From an uncultured Bilophila sp. (lineage in GTDB: Bacteria > Desulfobacterota > Desulfovibrionia > Desulfovibrionales > Desulfovibrionaceae): DNA of 64,000 nucleotides. Position numbers and translations under genes: made by a program. The stretch covers positions 62,001-126,000 of the forward strand of contig CAJUHZ010000003.1 in the NCBI GenBank assembly GCA_910585945.1, given 5' to 3'. A model generated the notes under the pieces. It worked only from the letters and a program-made list of their open reading frames with translations. It was not told the origin of the DNA and made no database searches. This document shows positions 16,853-24,596 of this stretch, in pieces (the stretch's first letter is position 1; every line of letters begins with the position of its first letter).

Positions 16853-17938
16853 ATGCGAAAAACGATTTGTCTTCTGCCGGGTGACGGCATCGGACCGGAA
16901 ATTGTGGCGGAAGCGGTGAAGACGCTGCGCGCGGTGGAAAAAAAGTTCGGTCACGAATTCGTGATGAGCGAAGCGCTGATCGGCGGCGCGGCTCTGGACG
17001 CCGCGGGCGATCCCCTGCCGGCGGCGACTGTGGACGCCTGCAAGGCGGCGGACGCCGTTTTCCTTGGCGCGGTGGGCGGCCCGAAGTGGGATGTCCTGCC
17101 CGGGGACAGACGGCCGGAGCGCGGCCTTCTCGGCATCAGAAAGGCGTTGGGTCTCTTCGCCAACCTGCGGCCGGCCACGCTTTTTCCCGAACTGGCCGGT
17201 TCCTGCCTGTTGCGGGCGGACACCGCCGCCAAGGGTCTTGACCTCATTGTGGTGCGCGAACTGACCGGGGACGTCTATTTCGGCAAGCCCGCCGGGCAGG
17301 AAGTGCGGGACGGGCAGCGCGTGGGCTTCAACACCATGATCTACACCGAGCAGGAAATCGAACGCATCGCCCGCGTGGCCTTCGCCACGGCACGCAAGCG
17401 CAAAAAGCGCCTCTGCTCGGTGGACAAGGCCAACGTGCTCGACGTCTCCCGCCTCTGGCGCGCTGTCGTGAGCGAAGTGGCGAAAGACTTCCCCGATGTG
17501 GAACTCTCGCACATGTATGTGGACAACGCGGCCATGCAGCTTGTGCGCGATCCGTCCCAGTTCGACGTGATTCTGACCGGCAACCTCTTTGGCGACATCC
17601 TTTCGGACGAAGCCTCGGCAATCACCGGGTCCATCGGGCTGTTGCCGTCCGCTTCGCTCGGAGCGGGAGCGCCCGGCCTGTTTGAACCCATTCACGGTTC
17701 CGCGCCGGATATCGCCGGCCAGGGCAAGGCGAACCCGCTGGCTACCATCCTTTCCGCGGCCATGCTGCTGCGCCTCGGTTTTGACATGGAAGCCGAGGCC
17801 GCCGCTGTTGAAAACGCCGTGCACGCCGTCCTGCGCGAAGGGTTCCGCACGCCGGATCTCATGCCGGCGTCCGGCGGGGCGGGCTTCCATCCCGTGTCCA
17901 CGACAGAGATGGGCGACAGGGTGGTGGAGCGTCTGTAA
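16853..17938 (+). CDS. leuB: 3-isopropylmalate dehydrogenase
   Basis: LeuB oxidises and decarboxylates 3-isopropylmalate with NAD+ in leucine synthesis. The 361-residue length is standard. Visible blocks: ICLLPGDGIGPEIVAEA at the N terminus, LRPATLFPEL, VRELTGDVYFGKP, the metal and substrate site around YVDNAAMQL and FGDILSDEASAITGSIG, and EPIHGSAPDIAGQGKANPLA near the C terminus. It stands 118 bases after mutM with its own GGAG-type site and no other leu gene nearby, so it may have its own promoter. A long hairpin follows its stop. Confidence 0.96.
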   Translation: MRKTICLLPGDGIGPEIVAEAVKTLRAVEKKFGHEFVMSEALIGGAALDAAGDPLPAATVDACKAADAVFLGAVGGPKWDVLPGDRRPERGLLGIRKALGLFANLRPATLFPELAGSCLLRADTAAKGLDLIVVRELTGDVYFGKPAGQEVRDGQRVGFNTMIYTEQEIERIARVAFATARKRKKRLCSVDKANVLDVSRLWRAVVSEVAKDFPDVELSHMYVDNAAMQLVRDPSQFDVILTGNLFGDILSDEASAITGSIGLLPSASLGAGAPGLFEPIHGSAPDIAGQGKANPLATILSAAMLLRLGFDMEAEAAAVENAVHAVLREGFRTPDLMPASGGAGFHPVSTTEMGDRVVERL

Positions 17939-17947
17939 CAATGAGGC

Positions 17948-17983
17948 GTCCGGCGTTGCGCGTCTTGCGGCGCGACGCCGGAC
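17948..17983. terminator. Hairpin after leuB, possible terminator
   Basis: Arms GTCCGGCGTTGCGC and GCGCGACGCCGGAC pair over 14 positions with one mismatch around an eight-base loop, nine bases after the leuB stop. There is no T-run, so termination would be weak or factor-dependent. A partial reverse echo (GCAACGCCGACG) follows at about 18002. Confidence 0.4.
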
Positions 17984-18101
17984 TGCGGTCAATCTTGCGT
18001 CGCAACGCCGACGGGCCGCAAAGCCGGCTGTGCGGCCGCGAAACTGACTCCATCCGCACTCCGGGGCGGGCGCGCTTTCCGGCTTGCTTCAGGGAGGAAC
18101 C

Positions 18102-18455
18102 ATGAAAGAGACGAGAGATCCTTCCGCCGCTGAAGATTTTCGGGAACAGCGTCGCAGGATTCTGGCCGGTCTGGTTGCGGCGGGCATGGCGTATGCCGCG
18201 CCGACCCTGCTGACGCTCAATGAGGCGCAAGCGGCGTCGTTCCCCAGTCGTCCATCCCGCCCGAGCCGTCCGTCACGGCGGAGTCGGCCTTCTCGCCCGA
18301 GCAGGCCATCACGCCCCAGCTATCCTTCCCGCCGGAGTCGTCCTTCATATGCCAGCAGGCCCTCGCGTCCCGGCAGGCCGTCGCGCGCAAGCCGCCCTTC
18401 GCATCCCGACAGGACGTGGCGGCGAAGCTCCGGCGGCTTTTCACGGCAGCCGTGA
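18102..18455 (+). CDS. Exported Ser-Xaa-Pro triplet-repeat protein, putative kinase/PqqD substrate
   Basis: A 117-residue protein preceded by AGGGAGGAACC. Residues 1-15 are charged; then RRRILAGLVAAGMAYAAPT gives a twin-arginine-like or Sec-like export signal with a possible cleavage site after AQA (residue 44). From residue 46 the sequence runs in strict triplets: 18 of the first 19 begin with Ser (mostly S-R-P, with S-R-R, S-Y-P, S-Y-A, S-H-P), and the exception is G-R-P. The end is DRTWRRSSGGFSRQP. The mature part is very basic and serine-dense, with no hydrophobic core, so it should be unfolded. The next gene, an HprK-like kinase fused to a PqqD-like domain, overlaps its stop codon, which makes this a likely modification substrate (inference). 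Confidence 0.75.
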   Translation: MKETRDPSAAEDFREQRRRILAGLVAAGMAYAAPTLLTLNEAQAASFPSRPSRPSRPSRRSRPSRPSRPSRPSYPSRRSRPSYASRPSRPGRPSRASRPSHPDRTWRRSSGGFSRQP

Positions 18456-19948
18456 GCCCGGGGCTTCCTCCGGCGCGGAATCCGTCGTTCCGCATCACCT
18501 CTTCCGCGGACGTCACGGATCTGCATTTTCAGGGCGTGCCGCGGCCTGTCCGGCTGATCTGTTGCGCGGATCTTCTGTCTGAAGCGCGCGCGTTCTTTTC
18601 CACCTGGCCATTCAGGGAGGAAGGTCCGTCCGACGTCAATCCCTTCCTGACGATCCGCCGCGTGGCCGACGGGGGCTACCGGCTGGAGCCTTTTCTCCAT
18701 ACATGCGGCAATGATGCGACAGGCGCGGCGCATGGCGATGCGCCCCGCGACGTTGGTCCGGACGCGGGAGCGCCCGAAAGCCGGCGGGAGGCGTCTCCCG
18801 CGTGCGCGCTGTGCAGTCTTTCCATCGATCTGGTCACGGCTTTTTGCGCGGCCGCGCCCTCTCTGTTTTGTCTGCACGGGGCGGCTGTACGCCTTGTTAC
18901 GGCGGGTGCGGAGGATGCGGGAGGCGGAGAGGGGCCGAAGGATACGGGGGCCGTGCTGATGTTCGGCGCGAACAGGGCGGGGAAAAGCGTGCTGACCGCC
19001 CGTCTGATGGCCTCGGGCCACATCGGCTGCGGCGACGACATGATCGGCATGACGGAAGAGGGGGAGATCGTGTCGTTCGGCATTCCGCCACGCCTTCGTC
19101 TGCCTCTTCCGCGTTCGGAAAGGCTCCGCGTCCTTGCCCGGACATACAGGGGGACGAGCGATGCCCGCTACCGGTATCTGCAATCCGGTATGCCGCTTCT
19201 GGCCCCTTTCGGGAGCAGAAGCGGGGTAAACCATGCCCTTGTCCTCGAACGGACGTCCGGCGCTCGCCCAGAGTTCGTTCCCCTGTCGCAGGATGAGGGG
19301 CTGGCGCGCATTCTGCCGCGCTGGATCATGCGGCAGGGCACGGCGGAGACTGTATTCAGACGCGCTGAACGTCTGGCGGCGCGAATCCCTGTTTTTCTCT
19401 TTCGCTATTCCGATCTGGATGAGGCGGCGGCGTTTCTGGGAGCCGGGGCGGCGTCCCGAAGCGGGTGGCGCTGTGCCGGCAGCGGAACCGAGGGCACATC
19501 CGGGAACAGACCCGAGAATGGACGCCCATGTCCCCCGGCGCGCGGAAACCGTGGTCCTTCCCCTGTCATTTGCGGTCCGGACAAGGGGCGGGACAGGGGA
19601 TCGGACAGACAAAGGGGCAAAGACGCGGCCGGTGAAAAGGGGGGAACCCATGCGGGCCGGATCGAGCGCGTCCGTTACAAACGGGCTGATGGGGTGCGGA
19701 GTTTCGCGCGGGACGGCAGTCTGTTTCTGGTCGACGGATCTTCTGACGCCATTTTTCATCTGAACGCGTCGGGGCAGGCCGTATGGCTGCTTCTTGACGC
19801 GCCGCTCGACGAGGAGGAAGCTGTCGCTTTTTTGCGGGAGGCTTTTCGATCCGTGCCGGAGGCTCGCATCGTGCGGGACGTGAAGCTGCTTTTTCGCGGG
19901 CTGTTGCGCGCGGGGCTTGTTGTCCCGGCCGGTGAGGCGGGGCGATAA
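18452..19948 (+). CDS. HprK-related serine kinase-like protein fused to a PqqD-like domain
   Basis: A 498-residue protein counted from the GTG at 18452, which overlaps the previous stop as GTGA; a second in-frame GTG lies at 18416. The middle is an HprK-like P-loop kinase: Walker A GANRAGKS at about 172-179 and GCGDDMIGM with the acidic pair at about 195-196, followed by a C-terminal lobe. A Gly/Arg/Pro-rich linker (about 330-400) leads to a PqqD-like domain (about 404-493: SLFLVDGSSDAIFHLNASG, then EEAVAFLREAF). PqqD domains bind leader peptides and HprK relatives phosphorylate serine on carriers or on lasso peptides. With a serine-repeat protein directly upstream, a peptide phosphorylation or maturation role is plausible but unproven. 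No radical SAM, protease or cyclase gene is nearby. Confidence 0.78.
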   Translation: MSPGLPPARNPSFRITSSADVTDLHFQGVPRPVRLICCADLLSEARAFFSTWPFREEGPSDVNPFLTIRRVADGGYRLEPFLHTCGNDATGAAHGDAPRDVGPDAGAPESRREASPACALCSLSIDLVTAFCAAAPSLFCLHGAAVRLVTAGAEDAGGGEGPKDTGAVLMFGANRAGKSVLTARLMASGHIGCGDDMIGMTEEGEIVSFGIPPRLRLPLPRSERLRVLARTYRGTSDARYRYLQSGMPLLAPFGSRSGVNHALVLERTSGARPEFVPLSQDEGLARILPRWIMRQGTAETVFRRAERLAARIPVFLFRYSDLDEAAAFLGAGAASRSGWRCAGSGTEGTSGNRPENGRPCPPARGNRGPSPVICGPDKGRDRGSDRQRGKDAAGEKGGTHAGRIERVRYKRADGVRSFARDGSLFLVDGSSDAIFHLNASGQAVWLLLDAPLDEEEAVAFLREAFRSVPEARIVRDVKLLFRGLLRAGLVVPAGEAGR

Positions 19949-19953
19949 TCCCG

Positions 19954-21630
19954 TTATGCGCCGGAGCGTTCCACCAGGGAAAGTGTGGACGCGATCTGCC
20001 GCCCCAGGGACGACTCGCGGCGCAGTTCGCGTTCGACAGCCGAAATGCCCTTGAGCACCGTGGAGTGACGGCGGTTGAAGCGATCACCGATTTCCTGCAG
20101 GGAAAGCGCGGTATGCCGCCGCGCCAGGTAGAAAATGGTGTTGCGCGCCACAACGTGATTCTGCTTGCGGCTTCGGGAACGCAACTGTTCCGGCGAAAGG
20201 CCGAAGCCTTCGCAGACCTTGCGGATGATGGCGTCGATGCCGAGGAGGGGATTCTCCTGCGCGTACTGGGCGAGGATTTCGCCCGCCATATCGGTGGAGA
20301 GCGTGTGACCGAGCAGGCGTCCTTTCAGGACAAGCGTGTGCACGCAGCTTTCAAGCTGGCGGATATCGCCCGTCAGCCGATCGGTCAGCAGATCGAGCAC
20401 AGGGCCGGGGAGCGTGGTTTCGTGCTCGCGGGCCTTTTCCATAAGGATGCGGCGGCGCGTTTCGGCGTCGGGTTTCTCGATGCCGGCCAGAAAACCGGAA
20501 CAGAAGCGGGACACAAGCTGGGCGTCCACGTTGCGGAGTTCGCACGGCGCGAAAGAGCTTGTCAGGACCACGCGGCTCCCCCGGCTTTGCAGGGTTTTGA
20601 TGGTCGACAGCACTTCATCCTGCATTTTTTCCTTGCCCTGGAGAAAGTGCACGTCTTCCAGCAGCAGGAGATCCACATCCCGGAAGCGGCCCTTGAAGCG
20701 CTCCATTTCCCTTGCCCGCAAGGCCTGCACGAAGCAGGAGGAAAATTCTTCGGCGGTCAGGTATTCCACGCGGGGGTGGGCGCGATTGCTCGACTGGCAC
20801 AGGGCGTGCCCCACAGCCTGCGTCAGATGTGTTTTGCCAAGCCCCGGACCGGAACTCAGAAAGAGCATGTCCACAGCCGTTCCGGCGCGGGCCATGTTGC
20901 GGGCCGCGGCATAGGCCATGTTGTTGGTGGGACCCACGACAAAGCTTTCAAAGGCGTAGCGCCAGGCCACCGGCTGGATTTGGGGCGCGGCAAGCGTTGC
21001 GGTGACAGGCAGGGTCAACTGTTCCCGGCTTGAGAAAGACGGGGCGGGGAAGGGGCGTCCGGGCGCAAAGTCGCGCCGTGCGCCATTGCTCGCGCCGGCA
21101 GAGGCGGCCGCGGTCGCGGGAGCGCCTGGCGCGGGAGCGCCGCGCTTCTCCACGGGCGCGGGCGCATCGGCAAAGGCGGCTGAGGAACCGATCCCGTCCT
21201 TGCTTCTCTCCCGAAGGCGATCCGGCCCGGCCTTGGAGCGCAGGCGGGCGATGCGCCGGGCGTCCTGACCATCCTGATCGCCCCGGGCCTCCTGATCGGT
21301 GGGATTCTGATCGATCCGGGCGTCCGACAGCTTCGGAGCGGCCGCCTGCGCCGAACCTGCCGGGGGCGCAAGGCGCACGCGATTCGCGCTGGAAGCGTTT
21401 TCCGCCCGGACGAGCACAGGCAGGGTCTTGCCGCACGTCTCCGTGACGGATGCCGTGATATCAGAAAGCAGTCGATCCCGAATCCATTCGGCCACGAATG
21501 CGCTCGGCGCAACCAGTTCAAGCCCCTGTGCCGAGATGCTGGCATGCAGGGGCTCGATCCAGACCTTGTAGCTGCCTGGAGTCAGTCTTTTTTGCAGGTT
21601 GCTGCAGATTTTTCGCCATTGCGTGGTCAT
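19954..21630 (-). CDS. dnaA: Chromosomal replication initiator DnaA, divergent copy
   Basis: A 558-residue DnaA. Domain I (residues 1-85) starts WRKICSNLQKRL. Domain II is an unusually long Ala/Pro/Arg-rich linker (about 90-220). Domain III has Walker A SGPGLGKTHL (about 262), LLLLEDVHFLQGKEKMQDE and the arginine-finger region SRFCSGFLAGIEKPD. Domain IV ends with IGDRFNRRHSTVLKG. In typical DnaA the recognition helix reads RDHTTV or RDHSTV; here it is RRHSTV, so the acidic base-contacting residue is replaced by Arg. dnaN, recF and gyrB are absent. This may be a second DnaA with altered box specificity. An AT-rich gap with two DnaA-box matches lies just upstream. Confidence 0.9.
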   Translation of the reverse strand: MTTQWRKICSNLQKRLTPGSYKVWIEPLHASISAQGLELVAPSAFVAEWIRDRLLSDITASVTETCGKTLPVLVRAENASSANRVRLAPPAGSAQAAAPKLSDARIDQNPTDQEARGDQDGQDARRIARLRSKAGPDRLRERSKDGIGSSAAFADAPAPVEKRGAPAPGAPATAAASAGASNGARRDFAPGRPFPAPSFSSREQLTLPVTATLAAPQIQPVAWRYAFESFVVGPTNNMAYAAARNMARAGTAVDMLFLSSGPGLGKTHLTQAVGHALCQSSNRAHPRVEYLTAEEFSSCFVQALRAREMERFKGRFRDVDLLLLEDVHFLQGKEKMQDEVLSTIKTLQSRGSRVVLTSSFAPCELRNVDAQLVSRFCSGFLAGIEKPDAETRRRILMEKAREHETTLPGPVLDLLTDRLTGDIRQLESCVHTLVLKGRLLGHTLSTDMAGEILAQYAQENPLLGIDAIIRKVCEGFGLSPEQLRSRSRKQNHVVARNTIFYLARRHTALSLQEIGDRFNRRHSTVLKGISAVERELRRESSLGRQIASTLSLVERSGA

Positions 21631-22057
21631 ATGGGGGCGTTCTAGCCTGAAAGGGCAGGGCGCGCAACAGAGATTGATGAAGCTTCTATCCGCGCCTCTC
21701 CCTGCTCTTCCCCCAACGATATGAAAATTTTACCTATTGAAATTACACATAATTTTGTCAATTGCAACCATTGCCGCGTGTTTGGTCATTCCTTGAAAGA
21801 TAAGGATTTGCTCAAGAATTATATCATTTTTACACAAATCGTATATTTTGTTTTCCACAGTCATATTTGAAAAAAAAGCTGAAATTCTCAATATCTCTTT
21901 GCATTTTTGACTCAACAAAAATACGGCGGAGAGGATAATCTTCCCGCCATGTTGCGAAAGTTGACTCCAGGCGTCGCCGCCTGCTTGAAAAGTGCCGCCA
22001 AGTGGCTTACATGCGTAGGAGTCATCTTACGGCACGCACGGCAAGGGAGGGCGGCAC
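21631..22057. other. AT-rich intergenic region upstream of dnaA, possible origin or dnaA control region
   Basis: Between divergent dnaA and the CpoB-like gene, about 21720-21905 is strikingly AT-rich against a GC-rich background. Two sites fit the relaxed DnaA-box consensus TTWTNCACA: TTTTACACA at 21828-21836 and TTTTCCACA at 21851-21859, on the same strand 23 bases apart. There is no tandem 13-mer array and no cluster of strict boxes, so origin function is only suggested. The region must also hold the divergent promoters. The 62-codon minus frame at 21730-21918 is most likely chance. Confidence 0.45.
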
Positions 22058-23260
22058 ATGGCTGGCGGAACGCGGAAAGGAAAGAATGGCAAAGTTGGCA
22101 TCAGGCTGTGGGGCCTTCCCGCCCTTGTCTGCCTGACGTTTGGCCTTGGCGCCTGCATGAGCGGGCAGAGCGCCTCGCCGCGGCAGGATGCCGCCCCGGT
22201 TGTTCCGGCCGATCAGGCCGCCCCGGATCTGCCCGTATTTATGGAAGCGCCCATTGGCGCTCCGGTGACGGCTCCGCCCCTCGCCCCTGTTGCCGGGACG
22301 CCTTCGCCCTCGGGAGCGCGGGTTGTTTATGTTCCGGTCGTCGTTTCCAATCCGGCGGCGCGGGCGGACGTTGCGCCAGCCGCTTCCGCGGGCCAGGCCG
22401 GAGCTTCGTCGTCTGCTCCCGCTCTGCCCCGGGCCAGGGAAATTTATGCGCAGGAGGGGCAGGCCGCGCCTGCCGGAGCGGCTTCTCCCGCGGCTGGCGT
22501 TGCGGCGCAGAATCCTGTTCCGACCTGGAACCCGCAGGGCCAGCCGTCCGCTGAAGGCGCGCGCGCCCTTGCCGCCGCTCCGCGTCAGGATCCGCGCGCG
22601 GCGCAGACGCCGCCTCCGCAAAAGACCATGCCCGAAGGGCCGGTCACAACGGTTTCGGTGCCTGTTTCCCGCACTGTGGCGCAGGCTGCCCCGGCGACGC
22701 CGCCGGCGCCGGTTCAAACACCTCCGGCCCCTCCTGCTCCGCCGACTGTTCCTGCCTGGGATCCGCACGCGCAGCCAGTCGTTTCCACCCCTGCCGCCGT
22801 TCCTCCCGCGCCCGCCGGGGCGACTTCCCCCACGGCGGCGCCGGGCAAGCCGGCCCGCGCGTCCGCACCCGCCGCCGCGCCTGCCCGGCCAACGGATCAG
22901 ACGGCCTACAAGGCCGCGCTGGCCTCCTACCAGGCAAAGCGTTTTGAAGACAGCGAACGGGCGTTTGACGCCTTTCTCCGCGACTATCCCAACAGCAAGC
23001 TGACCCCGAACGCCCTGTACTGGAAAGGGGAGAGTCTCTATTCACGGCGGCTGTATCCCGAGGCCATTTTCGTGTTCAAGGACGTGACGGCCCGCTACCC
23101 GAAACATCAGAAAGCCTCGGACGCGTTGCTCAAGGCCGGCATGGCCTACGGGCGGATGAACGACGAAGACAACGCCCGGCTGCATTATCAGGTGCTGGTG
23201 GAAGACTACCCGTCCTCTCCGGCGGCCCGGCGTGCGAAAGAGCTGAAGTTGCTGAAGTAG
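22058..23260 (+). CDS. CpoB/YbgF-like lipoprotein with TPR domain
   Basis: A 400-residue envelope protein. Residues 12-34 form a signal peptide ending in the lipobox GLGAC with Cys 33 as the lipidation site. Residues 40 to about 285 are a long Pro- and Ala-rich, probably disordered stretch. The last 115 residues are the YbgF/CpoB C-terminal TPR unit: AYKAALASYQAKRFEDSERA, FLRDYPNSKLTPNALYW, YPKHQKASDALLK and YPSSPAARRAKEL. CpoB links the Tol-Pal system and peptidoglycan synthases during constriction, but no tol or pal gene is in view. The start has GGGAGG seven bases upstream. dprA follows after six bases. Confidence 0.85.
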   Translation: MAGGTRKGKNGKVGIRLWGLPALVCLTFGLGACMSGQSASPRQDAAPVVPADQAAPDLPVFMEAPIGAPVTAPPLAPVAGTPSPSGARVVYVPVVVSNPAARADVAPAASAGQAGASSSAPALPRAREIYAQEGQAAPAGAASPAAGVAAQNPVPTWNPQGQPSAEGARALAAAPRQDPRAAQTPPPQKTMPEGPVTTVSVPVSRTVAQAAPATPPAPVQTPPAPPAPPTVPAWDPHAQPVVSTPAAVPPAPAGATSPTAAPGKPARASAPAAAPARPTDQTAYKAALASYQAKRFEDSERAFDAFLRDYPNSKLTPNALYWKGESLYSRRLYPEAIFVFKDVTARYPKHQKASDALLKAGMAYGRMNDEDNARLHYQVLVEDYPSSPAARRAKELKLLK

Positions 23261-23266
23261 GCCGGC

Positions 23267-24568
23267 ATGAATCCGTCGTCCGCCGGGGCGCTCTGCCGGG
23301 CGTCCGGCGCTCTGGAGGCGCTGGATGACGCCGGGCGGGCCGAGTTTTGGGCTTCGCTTGCGTTGCGCCATACGCGCGGGCTGGGAGCGCGGAGCCGCAA
23401 GCGTCTGCTCGCGTTTTTCGGTTCGGCTTTTGCGGCGGTGCAGGGCACGGCGCGCTGGCGGGAGGCAGGCGTCGGGGAGGACAAGGCGGCGCTGCTGACT
23501 TCCGGTTCGTGGCGGGTGACCGCCCGGCGGGAGTGGGACGCCTGCCGGGGACTTTCCGCCGTGCTGCTTCTGTGGACCGATCCCTGTTACCCCGTGCAAC
23601 TGCGCGAACTGCCGGATCCGCCGGTCTTCCTGTACTGCCGGGGCGACATGAGCCTGCTTCGCGGCCCATGTCTCGCCGTGGTGGGGCGACGCGACTGCAC
23701 CCGTGCCGGCATCCGGGCGGCGACAGCCCTGGCGCGCGGGGTGGCGTCCGCGGGGGTGACGGTGGTTTCCGGCATGGCGCTCGGTATCGACAGGGCCGCC
23801 CACCTGGCGGCGCTGGAGCAGCAGGGCGGCACCATTGCCGTGCTGGGCGCGGGGCTTGACGTGGACTACCCCGGCGGCAACCGCGATCTGCGACGCGGCA
23901 TGGAGCGGCAGGGCCTGCTTCTTACCGAGTACGCCCCGGCCACGCCTCCTTCGGCGCGTCATTTTCCCATCCGCAACCGCATCATAAGCGGTCTTTCCCT
24001 CGGCGTGCTGGTGGTGGAAGCGGCGGTACGCAGCGGGAGTCTGATCACCGCCCGGCTTGCGCTGGAGCAGAATCGTTCCGTGTATGTGCTGCCGGATTCC
24101 GTCGAGTCCCTCGAATATGGGGGGCAGGAGCCGTCATGCCCTGCCGCGGACGGGGGAGACGCGCCGGGTTCGCGAGCGGACCGGACGGAAGGCGCGCCCT
24201 CGGAAGGTTGCCGGCAACTGTTGCAGCAGGGTGCGATCGTCGTCGGCAACGCCGAGGATATCTTGCGCGATCTCGGGCCGCAACTGCGTGGAATGCTCAT
24301 GCCCCAGCCCGGCAAGGCTCCTGATGCGCCCGCTGATCCTGCCGAACCTGCCGATCCCGGTCCGCCGGACAGCGCGTCCGCTCCGTTCCGCGCCTCCAGC
24401 GTGGAGGATCGCATTCTTGCCGCGATACGGCCGGAACCTGTCAGCGCCGATGATTTGTGCCGGACGTTGCAGCTTTCCGCCGCGGAGGTGGGGGCCGCCC
24501 TGGTCATGCTGGAAGTGCAGGGGCGGGCGCGCCGTCTGGCTGATTTGCGCTATGCCCCGATCCGATAG
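23267..24568 (+). CDS. dprA: DNA processing protein DprA/Smf
   Basis: DprA loads RecA onto incoming single-stranded DNA during transformation and is widespread even in bacteria not known to be competent. The 433-residue protein has an N-terminal SAM-like region (TRGLGARSRKRLLAFFGS), the Rossmann-like core (LAVVGRRDCTRAG, VVSGMALGIDRAAH, GGTIAVLGAGLDVDYP, RNRIISGLSLGVLVVEAA, SGSLITARLALEQNR), a Gly/Ala/Pro-rich linker and a C-terminal winged helix (ILAAIRPEPVSADDLCRTLQL). All core motifs are present. It is tightly packed between the CpoB-like gene and a Xer recombinase. Confidence 0.95.
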   Translation: MNPSSAGALCRASGALEALDDAGRAEFWASLALRHTRGLGARSRKRLLAFFGSAFAAVQGTARWREAGVGEDKAALLTSGSWRVTARREWDACRGLSAVLLLWTDPCYPVQLRELPDPPVFLYCRGDMSLLRGPCLAVVGRRDCTRAGIRAATALARGVASAGVTVVSGMALGIDRAAHLAALEQQGGTIAVLGAGLDVDYPGGNRDLRRGMERQGLLLTEYAPATPPSARHFPIRNRIISGLSLGVLVVEAAVRSGSLITARLALEQNRSVYVLPDSVESLEYGGQEPSCPAADGGDAPGSRADRTEGAPSEGCRQLLQQGAIVVGNAEDILRDLGPQLRGMLMPQPGKAPDAPADPAEPADPGPPDSASAPFRASSVEDRILAAIRPEPVSADDLCRTLQLSAAEVGAALVMLEVQGRARRLADLRYAPIR

Positions 24569-24596
24569 TGGCTCATGCCCGAACGTGGTTCGCAGG

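Noticed and set aside
18240..18420. Repetitive DNA at the Ser-Arg-Pro region considered as a CRISPR or VNTR array
   Set aside because: The period is 9 bases in codon phase with varied third positions, so it is protein repeat coding, not direct repeats with spacers. No CRISPR array is present in the window.
21730..21918. 62-codon minus-strand frame in the AT-rich region upstream of dnaA
   Set aside because: It lies wholly inside the AT-rich island, has no ribosome site and reads as low-information Ile/Lys/Asn-rich sequence; better explained as a chance frame.
24057..24596. Upstream extension of the Xer recombinase inside dprA
   Set aside because: It overlaps the dprA coding frame and does not resemble a recombinase N terminus.
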